Of a DNA stretch of 60,231 bases, positions 1 through 8,735 are shown piece after piece. The notes beneath the pieces are model-generated. The model searched no databases. It saw nothing but the letters and a program-made list of their open reading frames with translations, and was not told the origin of the DNA. Origin of the DNA: a virus. Numbering within the stretch: position 1 is the stretch's first letter; each line of letters starts with the position of its first letter. Location of the stretch: the IMG/VR virus record IMGVR_UViG_3300035034_001059, positions 1-60,231 of that record, one strand, 5' to 3'. The translations under genes were made by a program, and so were the position numbers.

Positions 1-1571
1 TATTCACTGATGGTGATACATTTGGCAGTCATACCATTGGTACAACAGTAACCACAACGCTATTCACTGATGGTGATACATTTGGCAGTCATACCGTCAA
101 TCCAACGATAGATGCAACGCTGTTCGTCGATGGTAACACATTTGGATCACATACTGCAAGTACAGCAACGATATATAACGCGACGCTATTCACTGATGGT
201 GATACATTTGGCAGTCATACTGTCAATCCAACGATAGATACAACGCTGTTCGTCGATGGTGATACATTTGGTAGTCATCAAACGAACCCAACAGTAATAA
301 CAACGTTATTTGCAGATGGTGATACGTTCGGAAATCATTTTGCGGGTATATCACTAAATGGTACATTATTCGTCGATGGTGATACATTTGGTAGTCATCA
401 AATAAACCCCACAATAGATACAACGCTGTTTGCAGATGGCGATACATTTGGTACACATACTCTGAACTCAGATATCTCTGCGACACTGCTTACAGATGGC
501 GATACATTTGGTAGTCATCAAATAAACCCCACAATAGATGCAACGCTGTTCACTGACGGTGACACATTTGGTAGCCACTCTGTAAATACGGCAACAGTTT
601 ACAATGCGACGCTATTTGCAGATGGCGATACATTTGGTAGTCATCAAGTAAATCCAACAGTAGATACAGCATTATTTGCAGATGGCGATACATTTGGTAG
701 TCATCAAGTAAATCCAACAGTAGATGCAACGCTGTTCACTGACGGTGACACATTTGGTAGCCACTCTGTAAATACGGCAACAGTTTACAATGCGACGCTA
801 TTTGCAGATGGTGATATATTTGGTAGTCATGTGGTGGATATGTCAATACCTGCAACATTGTTTATTGATGGTGATACATTCGGTAGTCATGCTGTTGGGG
901 TGTCAATACCTGCAACATTGTTCACAGACGGCGATACATTTGGTAGTCATTCGTTTTCTACACAATTAGATGCAGCATTGTTCACAGACGGCGATATATT
1001 CGGAAGTCATACTGCAACATTTGAATTAACTCTAAATGGTACACTATTCGTTGACGGCGATACATTCGGAAATCATTCTGTTGATACTTCACTTCCTGTC
1101 ACATTATTCGCAGATGGCGATACATTCGGTAGCCATACATTTAACACTGCTACGCAATTAAACTCAACATTGTTTGCAGATGGTGATGCATTCGGAAGTC
1201 ATTCTGTTGATACTTCACTTCCTGCCACATTGTTTGCAGATGGTGATGCATTCGGAAGTCATTCTGTTGATACTTCACTTCCTGTCACATTGTTTGTAGA
1301 TGGCGATACATTCGGAAGTCATTCAGCAAGTGGGGCACTGGAAATATCGGCAACATTGTTCGTCGATGGTGACACATTTGGAAATCATGGAATTGATATA
1401 TCAATACCAGTAACTTTGTTCGTCGATGGTGACACATTTGGATCGCACCAGTCAAATACAGTATTGGGCGCGTCTTTATATGAAAACTTTGATGCGTTCG
1501 GCAGTCATTCGTGGAATTCTGATTATTTAGTGGGAAGCTTATTTGTAGACGGCGATACATTTGGAAACCAC
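1..1571 (+). repeat. Tandem coding repeats, 60/66-bp units, 26 copies
   Basis: The units are 60 bp (11+9 residues) or 66 bp (11+11 residues) and stay in frame throughout. A 91-bp block at 535-625 is repeated exactly at 721-811, offset by 186 bp. That offset equals three units (66+60+60) and points to a recent three-unit duplication. Most other copies differ at synonymous and linker positions, so the array is old with some recent turnover. Confidence 0.9.
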
Positions 1572-1718
1572 AATGCTGATGACGGTTTTGGAAGCTCGGA
1601 AATTGCTTCATCCCTCAAAGCAACCAACAATGCGTTTTATGGTATAAAGCACAAGTTTGTCTCCGGTGGCCGAATTACTTATGATTTATTTTGGGATGAA
1701 AAGAAAACATTTTTCTAA
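1..1718 (+). CDS. Repeat-rich fibre-like structural protein, 5' end outside the window
   Basis: The reading frame is open from the first base to the stop at 1716-1718 (about 571 residues visible); the first in-frame start-like codon at 831 is internal, because the same repeat runs uninterrupted on both sides of it. The visible part is 26 copies of an 11-residue core, consensus LF(T/V/A)DGDTFGSH, each followed by a 9- or 11-residue Thr/Asn/Ser-rich linker. The last two or three copies degenerate before a non-repetitive tail of about 50 residues. A second protein (25247-26647) carries the same repeat with a LamG-like end, so a tail-fibre or virion-surface role is inferred. The position just upstream of scaffold and capsid genes fits a structural protein. 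I do not recognise a named family. Confidence 0.8.
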   Translation, partial: FTDGDTFGSHTIGTTVTTTLFTDGDTFGSHTVNPTIDATLFVDGNTFGSHTASTATIYNATLFTDGDTFGSHTVNPTIDTTLFVDGDTFGSHQTNPTVITTLFADGDTFGNHFAGISLNGTLFVDGDTFGSHQINPTIDTTLFADGDTFGTHTLNSDISATLLTDGDTFGSHQINPTIDATLFTDGDTFGSHSVNTATVYNATLFADGDTFGSHQVNPTVDTALFADGDTFGSHQVNPTVDATLFTDGDTFGSHSVNTATVYNATLFADGDIFGSHVVDMSIPATLFIDGDTFGSHAVGVSIPATLFTDGDTFGSHSFSTQLDAALFTDGDIFGSHTATFELTLNGTLFVDGDTFGNHSVDTSLPVTLFADGDTFGSHTFNTATQLNSTLFADGDAFGSHSVDTSLPATLFADGDAFGSHSVDTSLPVTLFVDGDTFGSHSASGALEISATLFVDGDTFGNHGIDISIPVTLFVDGDTFGSHQSNTVLGASLYENFDAFGSHSWNSDYLVGSLFVDGDTFGNHNADDGFGSSEIASSLKATNNAFYGIKHKFVSGGRITYDLFWDEKKTFF

Positions 1719-1793
1719 TAATCTATAGATATTTTGTCATGCGCGGGGTTTGAGTTATATTTATTATGGAATTTTATAACAGGAGTAAAAAAT

Positions 1794-3395
1794 ATGTCTT
1801 CACTTCTTAAAGAAGCTTTTATAGAGTCACAAAAATTAAGAGAGGCCGCTCGGCAACAAGCTGAGACAGATCTTGTAGGCAAATATGCGTCTGAGATCAG
1901 GTCCAATATGAACCAGATTTTGGAGGGCAAAATTGCCGAGTCAATCCTCGATGAGCAACCAGAGCCAGAACCAGATCTTGGTTTCGCTGGACCCGATGAC
2001 GATTTCGAAATGGGTGAAGAACCTGAAATGTTCGGTTTTGAGGATGATTTGGAATACCCTGAAGCTGGGAATAATTCTTATTTGGATAATCAAGTTCCAA
2101 TGTCATTCGGTGATGGTGAAGATTTGTGTCCTTGTCCAGAAGACGAAGAAGAAATTGAAATCGATTTTGACGACTTAATGGGCATGAGCACAGACGGCGA
2201 CACGATGGATACAAGCAAAGGTGGTCCCGGCGGAATGACCGGCCCTCAGTCTCATGAGGATGCTGCACAAGAGTTGGCCGGCGCAGAAAATAGCGAAGAA
2301 AGCTTTTTGCAAGAATTCGAATTAGATGAATCATTGTTTGAAGAGTATTTGGACGAAGGTGTGCCATTTGCTGATGAGACTCCAGAAGAACGTTCCGCCC
2401 GCCTCGTTGCAAAGGCTGACCAAGCTCATGCCCGTAAAGGTGAATTTACTCCAGTTGAAAAAGATGACGCTTATTTCGATAGAAAAGGAAAACGCAATGC
2501 AGAGTTCGAAAAGTTTGGTAACCAATGGGATAAAATTAATCAACGACAAAAACAAACAAGCGGCACTGCTGTTGCAGGCCCCGACTATGGACGGGAAGAC
2601 ACAGAAGTGACAAAAAACGAGAAACCATTTCAAGAAGAATTAGAAATTGAGTTAGATGAAGAATTGGCTGAAATCGTTGGACGCGGATATTCTGATAAAG
2701 ATGTCTCTGACGCAGAAGTTAGTGAAGGATTGACCGCGGATGTCGAAGAGCAACCATCCGGTTGGTCCCCACGTAGTGACGCAGACTTTGATGACGAATT
2801 TGACAAGTTATTAGCGCGTCTTAATAACCCCGGCAAATCAGATGATGACGATGCGGAAGATAAGGTGAAGAAAGCACATTCCGCACCGGGCGATCGAAGA
2901 ACACAAAATGATACTCACGATTATGTGAATGAATCAAAGAAAATAGCACAATTAAAACGTATTAGCAAAAAATATATAAAAGAAAATCGGAATTTGGAGA
3001 ATAAAGCTAATAGTTATAAGAAGAAGCTGCTAGAAGTAGCAGATTTGATGCAACAACTTAATATAGAGAACGTTAAGTTACAGTTGCAACAGAAGGTATT
3101 TGGAAACAACTCCCTGAATGAGCGGCAAAAACACAAGATTGTCGAAGCAATTTCGGATGCCACAACAGTTGGTGAAGCTCAACGTTTATTTAAGCTTCAA
3201 GAAAGTGCAGCGGGATCTCCCTCAGATATGAAGAGAAGAGATCATAATCCACTCACAGAAGCATTGAAGAATAAACCAACAGCATCATCAGTGCTCCAAA
3301 ACTCTCGTAGACCGAGGGCAGAGGAAGAGAAGGCAATAGTATCAGAAAACACCTCCGGGCGTTGGAAGAAACTAGCTGGAATTTTAAACGATTAA
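1794..3395 (+). CDS. Prohead scaffold/core-like protein (T4 gp22 position)
   Basis: This 533-residue protein starts at ATG 1794 behind AGGAG; the in-frame GTG/ATG-like codons upstream lack a ribosome site. It lies directly before the major capsid gene, where T4-type phages keep their scaffold. The middle (about 45-390) is strongly acidic with low-complexity Glu/Asp stretches. The last third is basic and helical, with a likely coiled coil around residues 395-450 and a LNERQKHKIVEAI segment of the kind I associate with scaffold/core proteins of T4-like marine phages (recalled similarity, not searched). Residues L5-K6-E7/A8 fit the T4 prohead protease consensus (L/I-x-E before a small residue), so processing during head maturation is plausible. 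No protease domain is seen. Confidence 0.6.
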   Translation: MSSLLKEAFIESQKLREAARQQAETDLVGKYASEIRSNMNQILEGKIAESILDEQPEPEPDLGFAGPDDDFEMGEEPEMFGFEDDLEYPEAGNNSYLDNQVPMSFGDGEDLCPCPEDEEEIEIDFDDLMGMSTDGDTMDTSKGGPGGMTGPQSHEDAAQELAGAENSEESFLQEFELDESLFEEYLDEGVPFADETPEERSARLVAKADQAHARKGEFTPVEKDDAYFDRKGKRNAEFEKFGNQWDKINQRQKQTSGTAVAGPDYGREDTEVTKNEKPFQEELEIELDEELAEIVGRGYSDKDVSDAEVSEGLTADVEEQPSGWSPRSDADFDDEFDKLLARLNNPGKSDDDDAEDKVKKAHSAPGDRRTQNDTHDYVNESKKIAQLKRISKKYIKENRNLENKANSYKKKLLEVADLMQQLNIENVKLQLQQKVFGNNSLNERQKHKIVEAISDATTVGEAQRLFKLQESAAGSPSDMKRRDHNPLTEALKNKPTASSVLQNSRRPRAEEEKAIVSENTSGRWKKLAGILND

Positions 3396-3420
3396 TTAAC
3401 TTTTTGGAGAATTGAAAACC

Positions 3421-5157
3421 ATGAATAGAGATCTATATAATCTATTAACTGAAAACATGGTTCAGCGAAATCTTGCAAAAGAAAATGAGCGTATGCTTCG
3501 CAAATGGGAAAACACGGGCCTTCTTGAAGGTTTGGGTGACGACAAGCGACGATCTACGATGTCACGACTTTTGGAAAATCAAGCTGGACAAATTGTAAAG
3601 GAATATAAACAAGTCCTTACAGAAGCATCGACCATGGGTGGCGGTGATGTTGAGGGTTTTGCGTCTGTCGCATTCCCGATCGTCCGTCGCGTCTTTGGTA
3701 ATCTTATTGCGAACGACCTTGTGTCTGTTCAGCCGATGAGCTTGCCATCTGGTCTGATCTTCTTCCTTGACTTTACATACACGAATGACCGCCTTTCACA
3801 AGCTGCTGGTTCTTCGATTTATGGTCAAGGCGTAGTTGGCGCTGAAATCACTGGTGGTGTGTTGCTTGATGCTCTGAACAACGAGCGTTCAGCATACAAC
3901 ATGAACAATGGTTACACATACCCAACTGCATCTTTCACAGCGGCAACAACTCTTGTAGCGTCCGGTACTGTCGGCGCGTCTACAAATAGTGGTTCAAACG
4001 CTGATATCGATAAGTTGGTCAATTTCGACCCGGACCTTTCTGGTTCTGTGGTTGCTATTGCGACGGTTCCATTGGCATCGTTCAAAAGTGCAGGTAATGA
4101 GTTCAGCGAAAAGAACTTTGTTGCTATCACGGATACCGACCTTTCATCTTCTGCAACCCGTGACTCAGCCGGCGCATACAAGCTTGTACGACGTTTGACT
4201 TCCCTTTCGGGGTCGTCTAAGGATACAGTGCTTGTAGTCGCTCGTGTGATCTCTGGTTCGCACACAGAGGGTGACGCAGCAACAGCACTTGATGCTGCGA
4301 GCGCATGGGACGCTCCAGTCGCAGATAACTTCGACGCAGGTGGAGCCGTTGGTTCTGTCGTAGGCGCCGATATCTGGGGTCTGGAAAATGATGAAGGTAT
4401 TCCTGAGCTTGACTTGAAGGTAGACAGCATCGCAATCACAGCGGTAACGCGTAAGTTGAAAGCGAAGTGGACACCAGAATTGGGTCAAGATTTGAACGCT
4501 TATCACAACCTCGACGCTGAAGTTGAGTTAACGTCTGTTCTTGCTGAACATATTGAACTTGAAATCAATATGGAAGTGCTTGAAGATCTTATCAAGGGTG
4601 CTACAGCAGACCTTCGATACTGGTCGCGTAAGCCGGGTCGTTTCCTTAACACGCAAACAGGTGAAGACATTTCTGCTACTACTGCGCCACCTGACTTCAC
4701 GGGTAACATTTCCGAGTGGTATCAATCACTTGTCGAAGTTGTCAACGACGTCAGCGCGGTTATGCACCGTAAGACGCGCCGAGGCGGAGCTAACTTCATC
4801 GTCTGCTCACCGGAAGTTGTATCAATCCTTGAATTCACGCGTGGATTTGTGGGTAACGTTACAGTCGGCGACGACAAGGGCGACGCTGGATCCTACAATG
4901 CTGGTAGTGTGAATAAGAAGTTTGACATTTATGTCGACCCTTACTTCCCACGTCAGTTGATTCTTGTAGGGAGAAAAGGCTCGTCATTCCTAGAATCGGG
5001 TTATGTATATGCACCTTATGTGCCTATGCAAATGACTCCGGTTATCTTCGGTACGGAAGACTTTGTTCCACGTAAGGGTGTTATGACTCGATACGGTAAG
5101 CAAATGGTTCGTCCTGATATGTACGGAATTGTCTGGGTACGTGACCTTGTAGGTTAA
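3421..5157 (+). CDS. Major capsid protein, T4 gp23-like
   Basis: This is the hexamer-forming shell protein, 578 residues. The ATG at 3421 follows GGAGA at a normal distance; a TTG three codons earlier is less likely. The diagnostic block is around residues 80-117: PIVRRVFGNLIANDL, then VSVQPMSLPSGLIFFLDF, matching the gp23 family (HK97 fold). The N-terminus before it is a basic, helical propeptide-like region. L-T-E68/A69 fits the prohead protease site, as in T4 gp23, which is cleaved near residue 65. The length is somewhat above T4 gp23 (about 521 residues), with a Ser/Thr/Ala-rich insertion near residues 160-310 that may be a surface domain. The gene ends just before a strong terminator. 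Confidence 0.93.
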   Translation: MNRDLYNLLTENMVQRNLAKENERMLRKWENTGLLEGLGDDKRRSTMSRLLENQAGQIVKEYKQVLTEASTMGGGDVEGFASVAFPIVRRVFGNLIANDLVSVQPMSLPSGLIFFLDFTYTNDRLSQAAGSSIYGQGVVGAEITGGVLLDALNNERSAYNMNNGYTYPTASFTAATTLVASGTVGASTNSGSNADIDKLVNFDPDLSGSVVAIATVPLASFKSAGNEFSEKNFVAITDTDLSSSATRDSAGAYKLVRRLTSLSGSSKDTVLVVARVISGSHTEGDAATALDAASAWDAPVADNFDAGGAVGSVVGADIWGLENDEGIPELDLKVDSIAITAVTRKLKAKWTPELGQDLNAYHNLDAEVELTSVLAEHIELEINMEVLEDLIKGATADLRYWSRKPGRFLNTQTGEDISATTAPPDFTGNISEWYQSLVEVVNDVSAVMHRKTRRGGANFIVCSPEVVSILEFTRGFVGNVTVGDDKGDAGSYNAGSVNKKFDIYVDPYFPRQLILVGRKGSSFLESGYVYAPYVPMQMTPVIFGTEDFVPRKGVMTRYGKQMVRPDMYGIVWVRDLVG

Positions 5158-5193
5158 GCCTAATAATTGCTGGGGGCGTGTCTAACACGCTAG

Positions 5194-5217
5194 AGGGAGC
5201 CTGACGGCTCCCTTTTT
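5194..5217 (+). terminator. Rho-independent terminator after the capsid gene
   Basis: A 7-bp GC-rich stem, GGGAGCC (5195-5201) with GGCTCCC (5206-5212), has a TGAC loop and is followed by TTTTT. A weaker hairpin, GCGTGT/ACACGC, sits just upstream at about 5176-5190. It separates capsid expression from the neck genes. Confidence 0.85.
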
Positions 5218-5293
5218 CTTTTTGAATTAAAACTCCGATATCTTCTGGTTTGTCCTAATTATAAAGGATTGTCATATTTCGAGGGTTACACCA

Positions 5294-6586
5294 ATGAGTT
5301 CAAATTCTACAGCACTGCCAACACTAACACCGGTCCAGCAAACACCGGTTAACGTGCTGCCCGCAGCGGGCACAGTAGGTAATGTTGCAACAAACCTACC
5401 CTTTGGTATATATGCAGAGCAAACATCGCCTCTCTATGACGCTGCGTTTCTCTCAGGGGCAGCAGACCAAGTAGCACATACCTATTTGAAGCTTGGTGGC
5501 AACATCCTAGATATTGAACTCCAAGAAAAGAACATTTACGCTTCTTATGAAGAATCTGTACTGGAATATTCGTATATCGTAAACATGCACCAAGCAGAAA
5601 ATGTTCTTTCTGACATGCTCGGTGGAACATCTGGTAGCTTTGATCAGGACGGTAATCTGTTATCTGGTACATTGTCATCATCGTTGGGTGGTAGTCATAT
5701 CTCCCTAAAATACCCAAAATTCGGTTTTGCGTATGCACGTCGAGTTGCTGATGGTTTGGCAACAGAAGCCAGCCTTGGTGGATTGGACACAGAGTATTCT
5801 GCTTCAATTGCGACAACGCCAAATCAACAAGATTATGATCTTCAAGAAGCGATTTCCGCTTTACCTGAATTTTCGGGGTCCATAGGTAATAAAAGAATTC
5901 TTGTCACAAAAGTGTTTTTTGAAACACCACGAGCAGCATGGCGTTTTTATGGTTACTATGGTGGATTGACAACAGTTGGTAACTTCCACAACTACGGCCA
6001 GTGGGCCGATGATTCAAGTTTTGAAGTAATTCCTGTTTGGCAGAATAAATTGCAATCGATTCAATATGAAAACGCTTTGTACACACGCCTATCTCACTGG
6101 TCCTACGAGATTCGGAACAATAAGCTCAGAATTTATCCAACACCTCACGATACACTTGGCCCTGACAACTTGTGGATTAGGTTCTATATCCCCAGTGATG
6201 CTTGGGAAGAAGACGGCGATAAGAGAACTGGTATTGATGGCATTAACAATGTTAACACACTGCCTTTCTCGAATATACCCTATAAGAACATTAATGCATT
6301 GGGTAAACAATGGATTAGACAATATGCTCTAGCTTTAGCCAAAGAATCATTGGGATATGTTCGTTCGAAATTGCAATCTATCCCATATCCCGGTGGCAGA
6401 GATGTGACATTGAACGGGCCAGCCCTGATAGAAGAAGGGAAAACAGAACAAAACAGACTTCGGGATCAATTGAATGAGCAACTGGAAAAACTAACATATG
6501 CTGCTCTTATGAGGTCTGACGCTGAGATGGTTGAAGATGTAGACCAAATCCAGCAAAAAATCCCAATCCCAATTGTGGTAGGATAA
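5294..6586 (+). CDS. Virion structural protein, probable neck protein (gp13-like)
   Basis: This 430-residue protein starts at ATG 5294, about 80 bases after the capsid terminator. It has a Pro/Thr-rich N-terminus and a central LRIYPTP segment (about residue 277). A C-terminal helical part contains the pattern IRQYALALAKESLGYVRSKL, then DVTLNGPALIEEGKTEQNRL. I associate this combination with T4-type neck proteins that close the filled head (recalled family resemblance). The position between capsid and the gp14/gp15-like genes agrees. Exact equivalence to T4 gp13 is not proven; a portal-adjacent adaptor is the alternative. Confidence 0.5.
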   Translation: MSSNSTALPTLTPVQQTPVNVLPAAGTVGNVATNLPFGIYAEQTSPLYDAAFLSGAADQVAHTYLKLGGNILDIELQEKNIYASYEESVLEYSYIVNMHQAENVLSDMLGGTSGSFDQDGNLLSGTLSSSLGGSHISLKYPKFGFAYARRVADGLATEASLGGLDTEYSASIATTPNQQDYDLQEAISALPEFSGSIGNKRILVTKVFFETPRAAWRFYGYYGGLTTVGNFHNYGQWADDSSFEVIPVWQNKLQSIQYENALYTRLSHWSYEIRNNKLRIYPTPHDTLGPDNLWIRFYIPSDAWEEDGDKRTGIDGINNVNTLPFSNIPYKNINALGKQWIRQYALALAKESLGYVRSKLQSIPYPGGRDVTLNGPALIEEGKTEQNRLRDQLNEQLEKLTYAALMRSDAEMVEDVDQIQQKIPIPIVVG

Positions 6587-6590
6587 TGAA

Positions 6591-6893
6591 ATGAAGAAAT
6601 TGCTTGAAAACTGGAATAAGACCCTCGACTTATCTAAAAAGGATCACTTTACAAAGACGCGGTTTATGAACAGTCTGGAACCGATTTTGCAAGGTATTGT
6701 GGATCAGTTTTACGACCGTGTGGACCCTCGTGATCACCATTTGGTGCGAGTACGAAACAATGAAGTACAAGAGATTGATAATGAGCAAATGTCTTATTGG
6801 GAAGATTCGTATAAAAATATGTTAACGATTTTATTCCCGAATTACTACGTGGGATTTTTGTTAGAGCAACATAAGAAGAAAACTAATGCATAA
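6591..6893 (+). CDS. Small protein with LLENW-type N-terminal tag
   Basis: A 100-residue protein of unknown function, starting 5 bases after the neck gene. It begins MKKLLENWNKTL, a variant of the tag shared by several neighbours (LMENWRKxxxE), and is otherwise charged and helical with two Trp/Tyr-rich segments near the C-terminus. The tag and its place among head genes suggest a packaged or head-associated protein. I recognise no domain. Confidence 0.7.
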   Translation: MKKLLENWNKTLDLSKKDHFTKTRFMNSLEPILQGIVDQFYDRVDPRDHHLVRVRNNEVQEIDNEQMSYWEDSYKNMLTILFPNYYVGFLLEQHKKKTNA

Positions 6894-6896
6894 CAT

Positions 6897-7049
6897 GTGG
6901 TTGTATTTCTTCGGTCTAGGTCATCGGAAGATGTCGAAATCTTAGATGAGCTATACTATCAAGATAATGAATTTTATGAAGACCCCCAAGATGTTGTGCA
7001 ATTCGCTGCAAACGTTGCTGACTTTTTATTTTATGGAGAAGAGACTTGA
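6897..7049 (+). CDS. Small acidic protein, 50 residues
   Basis: An open frame from GTG 6897 to TGA 7047-7049 fills the gap between two clear genes. It encodes a very acidic peptide with the segments VEILDELYYQDNEFYED and DVVQFAANVADFLFYGEE. The next gene starts on a TTG overlapping its stop, which suggests translational coupling. No ATG or strong ribosome site is visible, so the exact start is uncertain. Confidence 0.5.
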   Translation: MVVFLRSRSSEDVEILDELYYQDNEFYEDPQDVVQFAANVADFLFYGEET

Positions 7050-8734
7050 GTTACAATAAAGTATACAATAACTTCCGAGGTTTTCTTCAGGAAGCAAGAA
7101 TTGACAAAATAATGAAAAGATATCCCGATGATATCGAGGTTGTTCAACAATTGTCAGATAATGATCCTTCCGGTGATGATAAGTATCTTAATTGGATGGC
7201 AAAACAAGCTATCAAAAACAATCACAGTCCCAAAGAGGTTATCGATACGACGCAAAGATTCCACAAAGTTCGTCAACGTTTACAAGGTGCTGAAAAAGAT
7301 ATTTATCAATGGAGTTTTCCTGAATTGCAGCAAAAACTGCAATCTATGGGAAAATCAAAAACGAAGAAACGTGAAGACATTAAATCAGGCGCAATCAAAA
7401 TATACGAAGATGATAAATATCTATTTATTGCTCCTCTGTCAACCAAGGCTAGCTGTTATTACGGAGCTTCAACTAAGTGGTGTATTTCGGGTAAAGAAAG
7501 TAATCAATTTAGCAACTATGCCCTTTATAGAGGAATTAACTTTATCTTTATGATAAACAAAAAGCCAGATAATGAAACACGAGATAATTTTAAGATAGCA
7601 TTGGTGTATTATCCTAAAGAGAAATTGGAAGGTTTGGCTCAAAAGTTGGAAAAAGATGTCGACGAATTGGCAAAGAATCCACAGGAAATCTTTAATGCTA
7701 AAGATGCACAAATGTGCCAAATGGATGTTCCACGTCGTATAGCACAAATGCATGATATTCCAATTAATCGTCAAAAACTGCAACCATGTGAAAAGATGTT
7801 GGATCGTTTAACGAACGGTTTGTGGTCACAAAAATACCAACCAATTATGTATACTGCACAGGGTGAAATTAGAGAATCAATTCAAGATACTGTTAGCCAA
7901 TATGAACAACATGCCAAAGTTTTGATGGAAACCGCTGAATCGTTCGTAAATGACGGCGACGAGATAACGTTAGATAATGGAGAAATTATTGAACCTTATC
8001 AATTTAAGAACTTATACCTAGACAGCGGAGGTTACGCCACATATTCAGATGGAAATTTATCTATTGACAAAACTGATACAGGGTTTACGCAAGAATATCG
8101 ATTCAGCGGTCCTGCAACATTTATCAAGGTAGATATCAATTTAATGTCTGATTTAGGGTTGAAACAGGTGGAATACTCGTTCGAAGAGAAACTGAAACTT
8201 GTTGAAGCGAGGATTGGCGTCGATATGGACAATTGCGTTAAGAAATTCTATGATTCATTGAAAACAATATCGGACCCTGCTGAACGTGAAAAAACTTTAG
8301 AAGTGTTAAGCAAATATTATAATGATTCTGCGAATACTTTGATAAAAGGACGTTCATATAAAGTTGTTTTCGTGTCAATGGTGCAAGCTGCTGAGCTCAT
8401 GATTGATAAAGAATTTGCATCAGCTTTTCAGTCTGGATTGGATTACAAAATAGGATCAACCCGGAGTAGTCTTTGGTTCGATCCTGTAAAAAATCCTACA
8501 TCTGCCGTATTTGGATTTGATTTAAGTCCGTTTGATTATGGATCAGAATATCTTTTGACTCTTGACACTGCTATAAATTGTGACAAGAACTTAAAGAAGT
8601 TTTTTGGACTTACTAGAAAGATTGCACTTGATGCAAACTCTAAGTTGGTTAATAACAGAAATGCGAACTTGGATGATCGTTTATTCGACATTGCGACACC
8701 TGATAAAAAATATAACTTTTGGGAGCCTGTATAA
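7046..8734 (+). CDS. Putative packaged protein with CYYGASTKWC motif
   Basis: This 562-residue protein starts at TTG 7046, preceded by GGAGAAGAG and overlapping the previous stop; no other start lies nearby. The N-terminus, VYNNFRGFLQEARID, resembles the capsid-targeting sequence of T4 internal proteins (YQEFIAEA), and L-Q-E16/A17 fits the prohead protease site. Around residues 115-192 lies a compact domain with IKIYEDDKYLFIAP, SCYYGASTKWCISG (C137, C146), FSNYALYRGINFIFMI and a final FKIALVYYP. I have seen similar WC-containing modules in other phage proteins but know no biochemical function. The rest is unassigned. It sits in a run of tagged proteins between neck and tail genes, so packaging into the head is inferred. 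Confidence 0.75.
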   Translation: MSYNKVYNNFRGFLQEARIDKIMKRYPDDIEVVQQLSDNDPSGDDKYLNWMAKQAIKNNHSPKEVIDTTQRFHKVRQRLQGAEKDIYQWSFPELQQKLQSMGKSKTKKREDIKSGAIKIYEDDKYLFIAPLSTKASCYYGASTKWCISGKESNQFSNYALYRGINFIFMINKKPDNETRDNFKIALVYYPKEKLEGLAQKLEKDVDELAKNPQEIFNAKDAQMCQMDVPRRIAQMHDIPINRQKLQPCEKMLDRLTNGLWSQKYQPIMYTAQGEIRESIQDTVSQYEQHAKVLMETAESFVNDGDEITLDNGEIIEPYQFKNLYLDSGGYATYSDGNLSIDKTDTGFTQEYRFSGPATFIKVDINLMSDLGLKQVEYSFEEKLKLVEARIGVDMDNCVKKFYDSLKTISDPAEREKTLEVLSKYYNDSANTLIKGRSYKVVFVSMVQAAELMIDKEFASAFQSGLDYKIGSTRSSLWFDPVKNPTSAVFGFDLSPFDYGSEYLLTLDTAINCDKNLKKFFGLTRKIALDANSKLVNNRNANLDDRLFDIATPDKKYNFWEPV

Positions 8735-8735
8735 T

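Noticed and set aside
1-1571. Regular direct repeats that could suggest a CRISPR array or non-coding satellite
   Set aside because: Units are 60/66 bp, stay in frame without a stop, and vary mostly at synonymous and linker codons. They are protein-coding repeats without spacer/repeat structure.
831-1718. GTG at 831 as a gene start
   Set aside because: The same frame is open with the same repeat from base 1, so the GTG is internal to a longer gene.
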